21,228 bases of DNA from a virus. The stretch covers positions 1 through 21,228 of the IMG/VR virus record IMGVR_UViG_3300025645_003892. The stretch is one strand, 5' to 3'. A program made the translations under genes and the position numbers. The notes under the pieces were generated by a model. That model did no database searches. It was not told where the DNA came from and saw only the letters and a program-made list of their open reading frames with translations. Of the stretch, positions 5,286-11,800 are shown in pieces (the first letter of the stretch is position 1; each line of letters opens with the position of its first letter).

Positions 5286-7062
5286 GACAATCACAATGTT
5301 TCCGTCTGTAACGGATATAGATAACCCACATTACACAACACTAGATGAATCCCTCACACGTATACGTGAAGGAAAAAGTCAAGCCAAGGTCGAGCAAGTT
5401 AGAGCAGGCAATAAGGATGTAAAGAAAACCCTGCCTATCGCACTGTTCTCTGGTGTATTTGAAGGCAGAAGAGACAGCCAGATCCTGGGGCATAGCGGTA
5501 TAATAGTATTGGACTTTGACCATATAGATGTAGAGGATTACAAGTCATTACTTGGCACCGATGATTACATACGTGCCTGTTGGACGTCTCCGAGTGGAGA
5601 CGGATTGAAAGCACTTGTACAGGTTACAAATCCCGAGAGACACCGTGATCACTTCCGTGCGTTGCAAGCCTACTTCGATAGAACATATGGACTAGAGGTT
5701 GACCCTTCTGGAATAAATCTTTCGCGTGCTTGCTTTGAAAGTTATGACCCAGACCTTGTAAGTAATGAAGACCCTCATGTGTTTGGGCTAATGCTTTCAG
5801 AAGGCAGTGAGCATCAAGAGGTAGTACAGCGTGAGGCATACACCGACTACGAGAAGTTAGATATTGTAGTACACATGATACGCAAGGCTGATGATGGAGA
5901 TAAACATCGTACGCTTTTACGTGCTTCCATATTGTGTGGTGGATACATCGCCGCAGGAAGGATGGAAGAGGACGAAGCACTGCGTGTTATGGAGCGTGAA
6001 CTTGTACGTAGAGATGTACAAGACATAGACCTAGCACGTAAGACTATGGGTGACGGCATCAACCAGGGTAAGACCATGCCTATCCGTGAGATTATTGATG
6101 ACGAGAACAAGATTAAAAGAGAGTTCCGTATCAACGATGGAGACATGTCTTTTATATCTTCGGATGCCACTGATCTGGAATGGATAAATGATTTCGCAAC
6201 AGGTAAGATAGAGAAGGGACTTACCACCGGGCTAACAAACCTAGATAAGTACTACTTGTTTAAGAAAGAGTTTACTATTATCAATGGTCACAGTAATGTA
6301 GGTAAGACTACAATGGCCTTGTATCTAATGGTGACAGCATCTGTACTACACAATTGGAGATGGATTATATATTCTTCCGAGAACAGAACTGCCGCTGTTA
6401 AGATGAGGCTTATGGAGTTCTTAGTTGATGTACCTGTTAGTGACATGCACTATGAGGAAAGAGTAGCCGCATACAAGTGGGTGAACAAACATTTTACGAT
6501 TATAAATAACAATCAAGTGTATAGTTACACCGACCTTATAGTATTCGCTGAGAAACTTATACGACAAGAGCCTTATGATGGTATACTGATTGACCCTTAC
6601 AACTCATTGAAGACAACCATATCAAAGAACGCTCAACTATCTTCTCATGAGTATCACTACGAGGCCGCATCAGAACTACTCACCTTTAGTGTCAACAACA
6701 ACATGGCAGTGTGGCTGAACACCCACTCGGTTACTGAGGCTCAAAGAATTAAAGGCCCCGATGGATTGCCTGTAGCACCGAGTGCTGCTATGACTGAGGG
6801 CGGCGGTAAGTTCGTGAATAGGGCCGATTCTTTCCTCACATTTCATAGAAAAACGCAGTCAAACGACTACGATATACGCCAACGTACAGAGATTCATGTG
6901 CGTAAACAACGTAACCAAGAGACCGGTGGTCAACCCACACCTTGGGATGATCCTGTGGTTCTTGAAATCAATAGTTCACGTACAGGTTTTAGGAATCTTG
7001 GTAGTAGTGAAAAAAGTTTTACTCCTTTAGCGTACAAGAACAGTAGTTTAGACTTATATTAG
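5272..7062 (+). CDS. Primase-helicase: BT4734/VirE_N-type primase domain fused to RecA-like helicase
   Basis: The 596-aa protein has two parts. The N-terminal part (about 40-175) matches the BT4734/VirE_N domain, related to archaeo-eukaryotic primases: LPIALFSGVFEGRRDS, HSGIIVLDFDHID with D81-x-D83, SPSGDGLK (106-113) and ACFESYDPDL. The C-terminal part (about 310-590) is a DnaB/RecA-like ATPase: Walker A GHSNVGKTT (339-347), Walker B YDGILIDP with D441, and a THS motif after NNNMAVWLN. It should unwind DNA and lay primers at the phage fork. No separate DNA polymerase is visible, so host polymerase is probably used. The gene is followed after 3 nt by the RusA-like gene. Confidence 0.85.
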   Translation: MSSSETITMFPSVTDIDNPHYTTLDESLTRIREGKSQAKVEQVRAGNKDVKKTLPIALFSGVFEGRRDSQILGHSGIIVLDFDHIDVEDYKSLLGTDDYIRACWTSPSGDGLKALVQVTNPERHRDHFRALQAYFDRTYGLEVDPSGINLSRACFESYDPDLVSNEDPHVFGLMLSEGSEHQEVVQREAYTDYEKLDIVVHMIRKADDGDKHRTLLRASILCGGYIAAGRMEEDEALRVMERELVRRDVQDIDLARKTMGDGINQGKTMPIREIIDDENKIKREFRINDGDMSFISSDATDLEWINDFATGKIEKGLTTGLTNLDKYYLFKKEFTIINGHSNVGKTTMALYLMVTASVLHNWRWIIYSSENRTAAVKMRLMEFLVDVPVSDMHYEERVAAYKWVNKHFTIINNNQVYSYTDLIVFAEKLIRQEPYDGILIDPYNSLKTTISKNAQLSSHEYHYEAASELLTFSVNNNMAVWLNTHSVTEAQRIKGPDGLPVAPSAAMTEGGGKFVNRADSFLTFHRKTQSNDYDIRQRTEIHVRKQRNQETGGQPTPWDDPVVLEINSSRTGFRNLGSSEKSFTPLAYKNSSLDLY

Positions 7063-7065
7063 AGG

Positions 7066-7440
7066 GTGGATGAAGTCACCGAAATCAAATTGGAGTTACC
7101 AAAGCCGCCTTCGCTTAATCAATTTTACAGTGGGAGGCATTACGCGGTACGCTCAAAGTACAAAAAAACTTACTGGGAAAAAATCCAAAAGGTTCTTGAA
7201 GGATTTGATAAGTGGCACATGGAGTCTATGTCTATTCATGTTTACTACAATTGCCGTTATGATGTTGATAACGCTATTTGTTGCAGTAAATTTCTTGCTG
7301 ATTATCTACGAAACAATGGTTATATTGATGACGATAGTCCTAGATTTTTCACATCACAGTCTACGCATTACGACGGGACGGTGGCCAAGGACACCTTTGT
7401 AGCAAAAATAAAAGCGCATGGATACGAAACTATTAAGTAA
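7066..7440 (+). CDS. RusA-like Holliday-junction resolvase
   Basis: The 124-aa product matches the RusA family in length and motifs: LPKPPSLNQFY (11-21) at the N-terminus, RYDVDNA (64-70) with D66 and D68, then SKFLADYL (74-81) and GYIDDDS (85-91), which together carry the acidic catalytic residues and conserved Lys of RusA. RusA cuts four-way junctions symmetrically, which phages use to finish recombination and debranch DNA before packaging. The start is a GTG at 7066, just after the helicase stop; no ATG lies between it and the first motif. Alternate-frame ORFs over this gene are shadows. Confidence 0.8.
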   Translation: MDEVTEIKLELPKPPSLNQFYSGRHYAVRSKYKKTYWEKIQKVLEGFDKWHMESMSIHVYYNCRYDVDNAICCSKFLADYLRNNGYIDDDSPRFFTSQSTHYDGTVAKDTFVAKIKAHGYETIK

Positions 7441-7642
7441 AGTTTATTTCCTGGCGACTGCAAGAATGCAGGAAGCAGCCATAGAGTTGTACGAAGACCT
7501 ACACACAAACAGTGGTGAGGCTCGTACCGATGCTGAACGTCTGCATAACACCATACGAAAGCATAAGAGAAGCATAGATACAGAATTTGATTTAATAAGA
7601 GCCGCATTGTTAGAGCATTATGATGACGCTGATTTATCTTGA
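7418..7642 (+). CDS. Hypothetical helical protein, 74 aa
   Basis: Starts 23 nt before the RusA stop and ends 23 nt inside the glycosyltransferase gene. The sequence looks all-helical and mildly acidic (for example ARMQEAAIELYEDLH, then ERLHNTIRKHKRSIDTEFDL), resembling small coiled-coil phage proteins. No domain recognised. The overlaps on both sides and the lack of a better ORF in the interval support translation. Confidence 0.5.
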   Translation: MDTKLLSKVYFLATARMQEAAIELYEDLHTNSGEARTDAERLHNTIRKHKRSIDTEFDLIRAALLEHYDDADLS

Positions 7643-8585
7643 CGGCCTAAATGGTATCAACTATCACCGGCTAATGACACCCTTCCTTAGACTTAAGGAA
7701 GAGGAGGATCTGGAGATACACTTTATAGAAAACTTTAATGACCTTAAAGAGTTCGACCTTTCAAAGGTCAAGAACCTTGTAGGGTCAAGAAGGTTTAGCG
7801 TCTCCAATCATAAAGCATTCAAGCAGTATCTGGTAGACAATGATGTCAAACTTATATTAGACAACGATGACTATTGGAAACTACCAAAGGATAATCCTGC
7901 TTACGAATACTACAAGAACCATCAGTCAAAAGATATCAAGGCGAGTATACTCATAGCCGATGAGATTTGGAGTCCCTCTGCGTTTCTTGTAGAGATAATG
8001 AAAGACATAAACCCTTCCGCTGTATACCGGGTGATACCGAATACCATACATCAAAAGGAGGAGCAATGGATTGATTGGGAAAAGGATATGCCTAAAGACT
8101 ACAAGGTTCGCTTTGGATATCTCGGAGCCAATGGACATCAAAAAGATTTAGAGCAGATGGGTATGACGTTTGAAGACCATGAGTTATATTGCATGGGTCT
8201 GATGGACTATCCAGAAAAGTTAAAAGCAAAGTATAGAATGAACCCTGTGGATATTACTCAGTACGCTAAGTTGTACAAGTTCTTCGATGTCTCCCTTAGC
8301 CCCTTGAAGGACTCCAAGTTCAACAAAAGCAAGTCTGAATTAAAAGTAGTTGAAGCAGGGTTCACTCGTACTGCAATCATAGCATCAAACGTAACGCCAT
8401 ATAAGGAGGTTATAAAGCACGGAGAGACAGGCATCCTGTGTGACACACCACAAGAATGGAAGGAGGCCGTAGAGGGCATGACATTACCCAAGGCTATGAG
8501 GCTTGGTAAGAATCTTTACGAGTATTGTAAAGAGCATTATGATTTGTCTACCATAAATAAACTGCGGCTTGAAGGACTCTCATGA
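7620..8585 (+). CDS. GT-B glycosyltransferase (GT4-like)
   Basis: The 321-aa protein has the C-terminal half of a GT4-type enzyme: RFGYLGANGHQKDL (164-177), which opens the second Rossmann domain, then LSPLKDSKFNKSKSELKVVE (226-245) and SNVTPYKEVIKHGETGILCD (256-275). The last two carry the nucleotide-sugar-binding Glu region and the conserved G-x-x-G-(I/L)-L turn. It should move a sugar from a nucleotide donor; donor and acceptor cannot be read from sequence. The N-terminal domain is shorter than in typical GT4 enzymes (about 360-400 aa). There is no TM segment. Two consecutive ATGs (7620, 7623) could both start translation. The stop overlaps the nuclease gene by ATGA. Confidence 0.78.
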   Translation: MMTLIYLDGLNGINYHRLMTPFLRLKEEEDLEIHFIENFNDLKEFDLSKVKNLVGSRRFSVSNHKAFKQYLVDNDVKLILDNDDYWKLPKDNPAYEYYKNHQSKDIKASILIADEIWSPSAFLVEIMKDINPSAVYRVIPNTIHQKEEQWIDWEKDMPKDYKVRFGYLGANGHQKDLEQMGMTFEDHELYCMGLMDYPEKLKAKYRMNPVDITQYAKLYKFFDVSLSPLKDSKFNKSKSELKVVEAGFTRTAIIASNVTPYKEVIKHGETGILCDTPQEWKEAVEGMTLPKAMRLGKNLYEYCKEHYDLSTINKLRLEGLS

Positions 8586-9091
8586 AAGACCAGATCCCAT
8601 CATACCTAAAAGAATATGCCAATGACCTTACGTTAAGAAGGATTGATGCTAATCGCAGAAGGTATAAGGGTACTCACAAACAGAGAAAGGGTACAAAGCA
8701 ATCAGTATTATTGGGAGAAGTATCAAGAGAGTATTACACAGAGTACATAGGCATACTTGGTGAGTTGCTTATCCGTCATTACTTTGAGGTTACACCAGAG
8801 GTAACTAGATATACAGTGTCTACGCTGTTAAAAGAAACAAAGAATGTTACTGATGACCCAGACATTATAGTAGAGTCAACAAAGATTAAGTACGGACTTA
8901 GTGTAAAGACTTGTGAGAAAACATTCAAGGCTAACAAGAGAGCGATGGATAAAGAAGAGTCCGACATAGTACTCTTCATCTTGTTTACATCACCAGACGA
9001 ATATCTATTTGCCGATTTCACACCCGACGATGTAAGGCTCTGGGATGTAAGGCACGCATACTCACCCTATTACGAAATGAAACCTCTATAG
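8582..9091 (+). CDS. Putative PD-(D/E)XK-type nuclease
   Basis: The 169-aa product has the outline of a restriction-endonuclease-like fold: GILGELLIRHYF (58-69, E61) as the first helix, DDPDIIVESTKIKYGLSVKT (91-110) with D94 and the second motif S107-V-K109, and FILFTSPDEYLFADF as a late strand. The residue two before the catalytic Lys is Ser instead of the usual Glu or Gln, which some members tolerate. It may degrade host DNA, act in recombination or process phage ends. It has a basic N-terminal tail (RRRYKGTHKQRKGTK). It is the last substantial gene of the + strand block; two hairpins follow. Confidence 0.55.
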   Translation: MKDQIPSYLKEYANDLTLRRIDANRRRYKGTHKQRKGTKQSVLLGEVSREYYTEYIGILGELLIRHYFEVTPEVTRYTVSTLLKETKNVTDDPDIIVESTKIKYGLSVKTCEKTFKANKRAMDKEESDIVLFILFTSPDEYLFADFTPDDVRLWDVRHAYSPYYEMKPL

Positions 9092-9106
9092 ATACGTTTT
9101 GTATCT
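9090..9106. terminator. Hairpin 1 at the convergent junction
   Basis: AGATAC and GTATCT form a 6-bp stem around the loop GTTTT, beginning inside the nuclease stop codon. There is no long U-run, so termination would be weak. Because the + and - modules converge a few hundred bases on, it could help stop either transcript. Confidence 0.4.
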
Positions 9107-9114
9107 TCGATGCT

Positions 9115-9130
9115 CCCACAATTTCGTGGG
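9115..9130. terminator. Hairpin 2 at the convergent junction
   Basis: CCCAC and GTGGG make a 5-bp G/C-rich stem with a 6-nt AATTTC loop, 8 nt after hairpin 1. Two hairpins in a row next to converging operons suggest a bidirectional stop, though neither has a typical U-tract on the + strand. Confidence 0.4.
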
Positions 9131-9156
9131 TTACAAACAATTATTTATCGCTCATT

Positions 9157-9255
9157 ATGGAAGACTTCGACAAATTCGTAGCAGAACTTGAATCGGCTGA
9201 ACAACCGACTTGTAACACCTTAAACCCGGAAGACTGCGAAGCGTGTGGCTCCTGA
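9157..9255 (+). CDS. Small acidic Cys-containing peptide, 32 aa
   Basis: ATG at 9157 after an A/T-rich leader; the stop ends exactly one base before the - strand spanin-like gene begins. The peptide is strongly acidic (MEDFDKFVAELESAEQ, then three Cys in PTCNTLNPEDCEACGS). A Cys-x2-Cys pair at the end might bind a metal or form a disulphide. No homology recognised. The exact back-to-back fit with the converging gene favours a real ORF, but the size makes chance possible. Confidence 0.4.
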   Translation: MEDFDKFVAELESAEQPTCNTLNPEDCEACGS

Positions 9256-9672
9256 TCAGGAGATTAATTTCTTACGTAAGAAAAGCACAGATAGAAGAAG
9301 CAACAGTAAGTAAAAAGAAAACTTGTAAACCTTGTTGTACCACCTGTCGCTGTCCTTCATAACGATGGACGGGACAGGTACTTCTATCACCTGTACAATA
9401 GTATCACTTTCGCAAATTGCGTCTACCATAATGGTGTCAAACGAACGCACGATGTTAACCTTAAGTCTATCCTTAGTGATGGTAATGGTGTCCCGCTGTT
9501 GAAGAGTTATGGTATCACGCACCGAGACCGGTGCAGTTACAATCGTATCCGTAACAACAACCGTGTCTTTCCTTAGTACGCTGGGGTCTTTCTTGATTGC
9601 TTTTCTTAGGTGCCACTGCGCGCTGCAACTGCTCAATGATAGCACTATTATTAATAAGGATAGCCATTTCAT
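9256..9672 (-). CDS. Unimolecular-spanin-like lipoprotein
   Basis: The 138-aa protein starts with a lipoprotein signal (MKWLSLLIIVLSLSSC, lipobox L13-S-S-C16), so Cys16 should be lipid-anchored in the outer membrane. It ends with a TM helix (about 117-132) and a short basic tail, RKKLIS, suited to the inner membrane. Between them lies a beta-rich stretch with six Asp-Thr-(Ile/Val) repeats (36, 42, 53, 61, 79, 90). One chain tethered to both membranes is the design of u-spanins such as T1 gp11, which fuse inner and outer membranes at the last step of lysis. It is the final gene of the - strand lysis region. High confidence in topology, good in function. Confidence 0.75.
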   Translation of the reverse strand: MKWLSLLIIVLSLSSCSAQWHLRKAIKKDPSVLRKDTVVVTDTIVTAPVSVRDTITLQQRDTITITKDRLKVNIVRSFDTIMVDAICESDTIVQVIEVPVPSIVMKDSDRWYNKVYKFSFYLLLLLLSVLFLRKKLIS

Positions 9673-10752
9673 TTATCTCAACTGATAGTTAACACCCGCT
9701 CTTAGGTTGAATATATTTCTGTCCCAATACTTCATGTACTCGACCTCTGTAAAAAAGCCCCAACGCTTTCCTGGTTTCCATCCAAAGACAAGACCTGTAC
9801 TGTAGTCAACCCATTGATTCCCATCTACGTAGTTGCTATAAGAAAACTCTTCTTTGTCACCTACGTGCATGTGGTAAGGAAGAATGTTTAACCAAGAGTG
9901 TATCCAAAAGTCATCCTCATAGTGATAATAGTCTACCCCAATTATCGCAGACACAGACTGAATAAGACCAACACTATCTATGCTAAGTTTGTTGAATTCA
10001 TTTACGATACCAGGGTAGATATATCTGCGGAAGTCTTCATCGGTATCAGCAACCTTCTCCCCTTCTGGGTCTAACCAGAACCAGTCGCCGTTATCTATCT
10101 CATCATCATTGTCGTAATCAATGCCATAGTAGACGTCTTCATAACCCATGTTGCGTACTAAGTCCCACCAAGGGTTGTGTGCTAAGAAGTCTGCTATTGG
10201 ATTATATCCATATGACCTGTGTAAACGCCCGGCAACACCTGCTGAAAAATCTAACTCACCTATATGTAATCTTAGTCTTGATTCTACTTGCGTATAATTC
10301 AAATCAACAAGCCCTTGACTATAGTACTCGCCCTTTACCATAAAGTATTTAGCAAGGTATCTAAGGAAGTATCTTTGGTTTACGTATGCTGACCCTTGCT
10401 GACGACCCACGTCGTACTGAGCAAGGTATTCAAGTCCCTTCACAGAACCAACTGTAGCAGACAACGCTGTTGTAGACTCTGTTTGTCCGTCATAGAACCT
10501 GTTCTGTCTGTTCTCATAGTCATACCGAGCAACCCTACGTACTCCTATGGTTGCCTTATAATCAAACGGATTCTCTATAGTTATGTTTTGAAGATCCCCG
10601 CCTTGAGTTACATAGTATTCTTTTTGAGCAGGCATTGGTGAAGAAGCAAAAGCACTCGTGTAAAATGTAGCGTACTTAAATATACCCCCCACCACCTGTG
10701 CCTGGGAGAATATGGAGGACAGTACAAAGAAAGTAATTAGTATGTTTCTCAT
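9673..10752 (-). CDS. Secreted outer-membrane-type beta-rich protein in the lysis region
   Basis: The 359-aa product has a signal peptide (about 1-18, cleavage after SQA) and is rich in alternating aromatic strands ending in FNLRAGVNYQLR, similar to the last strand of Bacteroidota outer-membrane barrels although the final residue is Arg. A Ca-binding-like loop with D212, D214, D216, D220 and D223 lies near the middle. It overlaps the thioredoxin-like gene by TGATG and abuts the spanin-like gene. It may sit in the outer membrane and aid lysis or block superinfection; no known phage family was recognised, so the role is inferred. A periplasmic beta-rich protein is an alternative. Confidence 0.5.
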   Translation of the reverse strand: MRNILITFFVLSSIFSQAQVVGGIFKYATFYTSAFASSPMPAQKEYYVTQGGDLQNITIENPFDYKATIGVRRVARYDYENRQNRFYDGQTESTTALSATVGSVKGLEYLAQYDVGRQQGSAYVNQRYFLRYLAKYFMVKGEYYSQGLVDLNYTQVESRLRLHIGELDFSAGVAGRLHRSYGYNPIADFLAHNPWWDLVRNMGYEDVYYGIDYDNDDEIDNGDWFWLDPEGEKVADTDEDFRRYIYPGIVNEFNKLSIDSVGLIQSVSAIIGVDYYHYEDDFWIHSWLNILPYHMHVGDKEEFSYSNYVDGNQWVDYSTGLVFGWKPGKRWGFFTEVEYMKYWDRNIFNLRAGVNYQLR

Positions 10753-11084
10753 CAGAATTTACTTGCTCCAGTTATTTTATCAATGACATCCTGTATATCC
10801 TGGTGTGTAACAGAAAGGCTTAACGAAAGACCTGGCTCCCACCGCTGTATCTCTTTACCGTTTTCGTAAAGTATTATTGTAGGAACAGACTTTATGTCTG
10901 CGTATTCTTTAACCTCAGCATCATCAATCCATGCGTCGATAACCCGGGCGTCACTAATTTTTTTTAATGGTACGCTGTTGCTAGAATTAAACTCAGCGTT
11001 ATAATGAACCACCACCAATCCCCTGATCGGTACCTTGAAGGCACACAGCAGGGTGAATGCTATGGCGAGGGCAGCCTTTTTCAT
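10752..11084 (-). CDS. Secreted thioredoxin-fold protein lacking the CxxC active site
   Basis: The 110-aa product begins with a signal-peptide-like segment (MKKAALAIAFTLLCAF) and then follows the thioredoxin pattern: VVVHYNAEF (24-32), where the family has a strand and the W-C-x-x-C turn, and SVPTIILYENGKEIQRWEPG (66-85) with cis-Pro P68 and the typical strand-Asn-Gly-Lys turn. The redox motif is replaced by NSSN (33-36), so both catalytic Cys are Asn; the only Cys, C14, is in the signal segment. It cannot do thiol exchange and probably acts as a binding scaffold in the periplasm. It overlaps the upstream one-TM gene by ATGA. Fold call is good, function unknown. Confidence 0.7.
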   Translation of the reverse strand: MKKAALAIAFTLLCAFKVPIRGLVVVHYNAEFNSSNSVPLKKISDARVIDAWIDDAEVKEYADIKSVPTIILYENGKEIQRWEPGLSLSLSVTHQDIQDVIDKITGASKF

Positions 11085-11374
11085 TTCATCTCGAAGAGAC
11101 GCCCCTCTATTTTGTCTAGTTGCTTCTTGATGTCATCAACATCCGACTTGGTGTTCATGATTGTGGTGCGTATCAACTCATCTTTTAAGTCGTACTCTGT
11201 TCTTCCTATCACTGGTGCAGGTAATTCTTTTGCCTCTTGCACCTCAGCCTTTAGGTCAAAGTATCCAAGGCTAACTATCACTGCGCCGCCGATAATCATA
11301 CCAACGGTCTTTAGTGATAGCCCTACTACTGTGTCCTCTGATATTTCTTTATTTATCTCCACCGGACTTAGCAA
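11081..11374 (-). CDS. One-TM coiled-coil protein in the lysis region
   Basis: The 97-aa protein has one membrane helix near residues 20-37 (LKTVGMIIGGAVIVSLGYF) followed by a charged, heptad-like C-terminal segment (for example SDVDDIKKQLDKIEGRLFE). This layout occurs in holin partners and in small inner-membrane phage proteins. It overlaps the holin-like gene by 26 nt and the thioredoxin-like gene by ATGA, so the three are probably made together. The exact role is not readable; a holin regulator or membrane scaffold is reasonable. Confidence 0.55.
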   Translation of the reverse strand: MLSPVEINKEISEDTVVGLSLKTVGMIIGGAVIVSLGYFDLKAEVQEAKELPAPVIGRTEYDLKDELIRTTIMNTKSDVDDIKKQLDKIEGRLFEMK

Positions 11375-11582
11375 ATTTTTCTAATCCAGCAATTCCAAAA
11401 CATCCTATCGTGACGTACACGAAAGAGTTGTAGACACCTTCATTGATTACTAAATCCTTTCCTAACGCACCTGTTACCAGATCAAGCGTCATGACACAAA
11501 CCATTACAGCAAATGAAAGCGCACCGAGAATACTCTTCTCGTTCCAGTCATTGCTGTCTTTAAATATTTCTTTCCAACTCAT
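11349..11582 (-). CDS. Holin-like protein, two TM segments
   Basis: The 77-aa product has two hydrophobic helices, SILGALSFAVMVCVMTLDLV (about 17-36) and SFVYVTIGCFGIAGLEKFA (about 53-71), a short polar hairpin between them, and charged ends. Size, two-TM topology and position just before the coiled-coil and spanin-like genes fit a class II holin that permeabilises the inner membrane at lysis. It is joined to the Gly-Ser-Ser gene by TAATG. No endolysin is recognised in the same cassette, so the partner enzyme is elsewhere or unrecognised. Confidence 0.65.
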   Translation of the reverse strand: MSWKEIFKDSNDWNEKSILGALSFAVMVCVMTLDLVTGALGKDLVINEGVYNSFVYVTIGCFGIAGLEKFAKSGGDK

Positions 11583-11782
11583 TACTTGCCCGATGATCCC
11601 GAAGAACCAGACGATCCAGAGGAACCCGATGAGCCAGATGAGCCAGAGGAACCCGATGAACCAGACGAACCAGACGGGGAACTAGCCCCCGAGCCATTGT
11701 CGCTCTTGCCTTCGCAGTATTTACTTTTTCTTTTAAAAACCTTTACGGCTAGCCAACAATATAATTTCTTTAATCTTTCCAT
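11582..11782 (-). CDS. Gly-Ser-Ser repeat protein, 66 aa
   Basis: The N-terminal third is basic with aromatic and hydrophobic residues (MERLKKLYCWLAVKVFKRKS) and two Cys; the C-terminal half is an array of eight Gly-Ser-Ser triplets ending in GK. The array is a 9-bp minisatellite (about 11585-11669). Codons vary freely between Ser and Gly synonyms while the amino acids stay perfect, which indicates selection on this frame. The opposite strand would encode a Pro-Asp-Glu array in which Asp and Glu alternate irregularly, as expected of a shadow. It is preceded by a -7 box and coupled to the holin by TAATG. A flexible linker or membrane-associated peptide is possible; function unknown. Confidence 0.6.
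   Translation of the reverse strand: MERLKKLYCWLAVKVFKRKSKYCEGKSDNGSGASSPSGSSGSSGSSGSSGSSGSSGSSGSSGSSGK
11585..11669 (-). repeat. 9-bp imperfect tandem repeats coding Ser-Ser-Gly
   Basis: Units of the type TCN-TCN-GGN on the - strand, about nine in a row, differ from one another only at third codon positions. A fresh slippage array would show near-identical units, so this one has been under protein-level selection for some time. Confidence 0.65.
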
Positions 11783-11786
11783 TCTA

Positions 11787-11794
11787 CAAATATA
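11787..11794 (-). promoter_or_regulatory. Candidate -7 box TATATTTG before the lysis region
   Basis: On the - strand TATATTTG matches the Bacteroidota -7 consensus TAnnTTTG exactly and lies 4 nt before the ATG at 11782, in one of only two real gaps of the - strand block. No clear TTTG is present 20 nt upstream, so the match is partial. A transcript from here would start at or near the ATG and be close to leaderless. It could give the lysis genes their own promoter. Confidence 0.4.
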
Positions 11795-11800
11795 AGTATC

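Noticed and set aside
7070-7402. + strand alternate-frame ORF over the RusA-like gene
   Set aside because: The RusA motifs are in the 7066 frame; this ORF has no recognisable motifs and starts inside it.
11586-11795. + strand ORF coding an Asp/Glu-Pro repeat protein
   Set aside because: It is antisense to the Gly-Ser-Ser gene. Asp and Glu alternate irregularly here while Ser and Gly on the other strand are perfect, so the - strand frame is the selected one.
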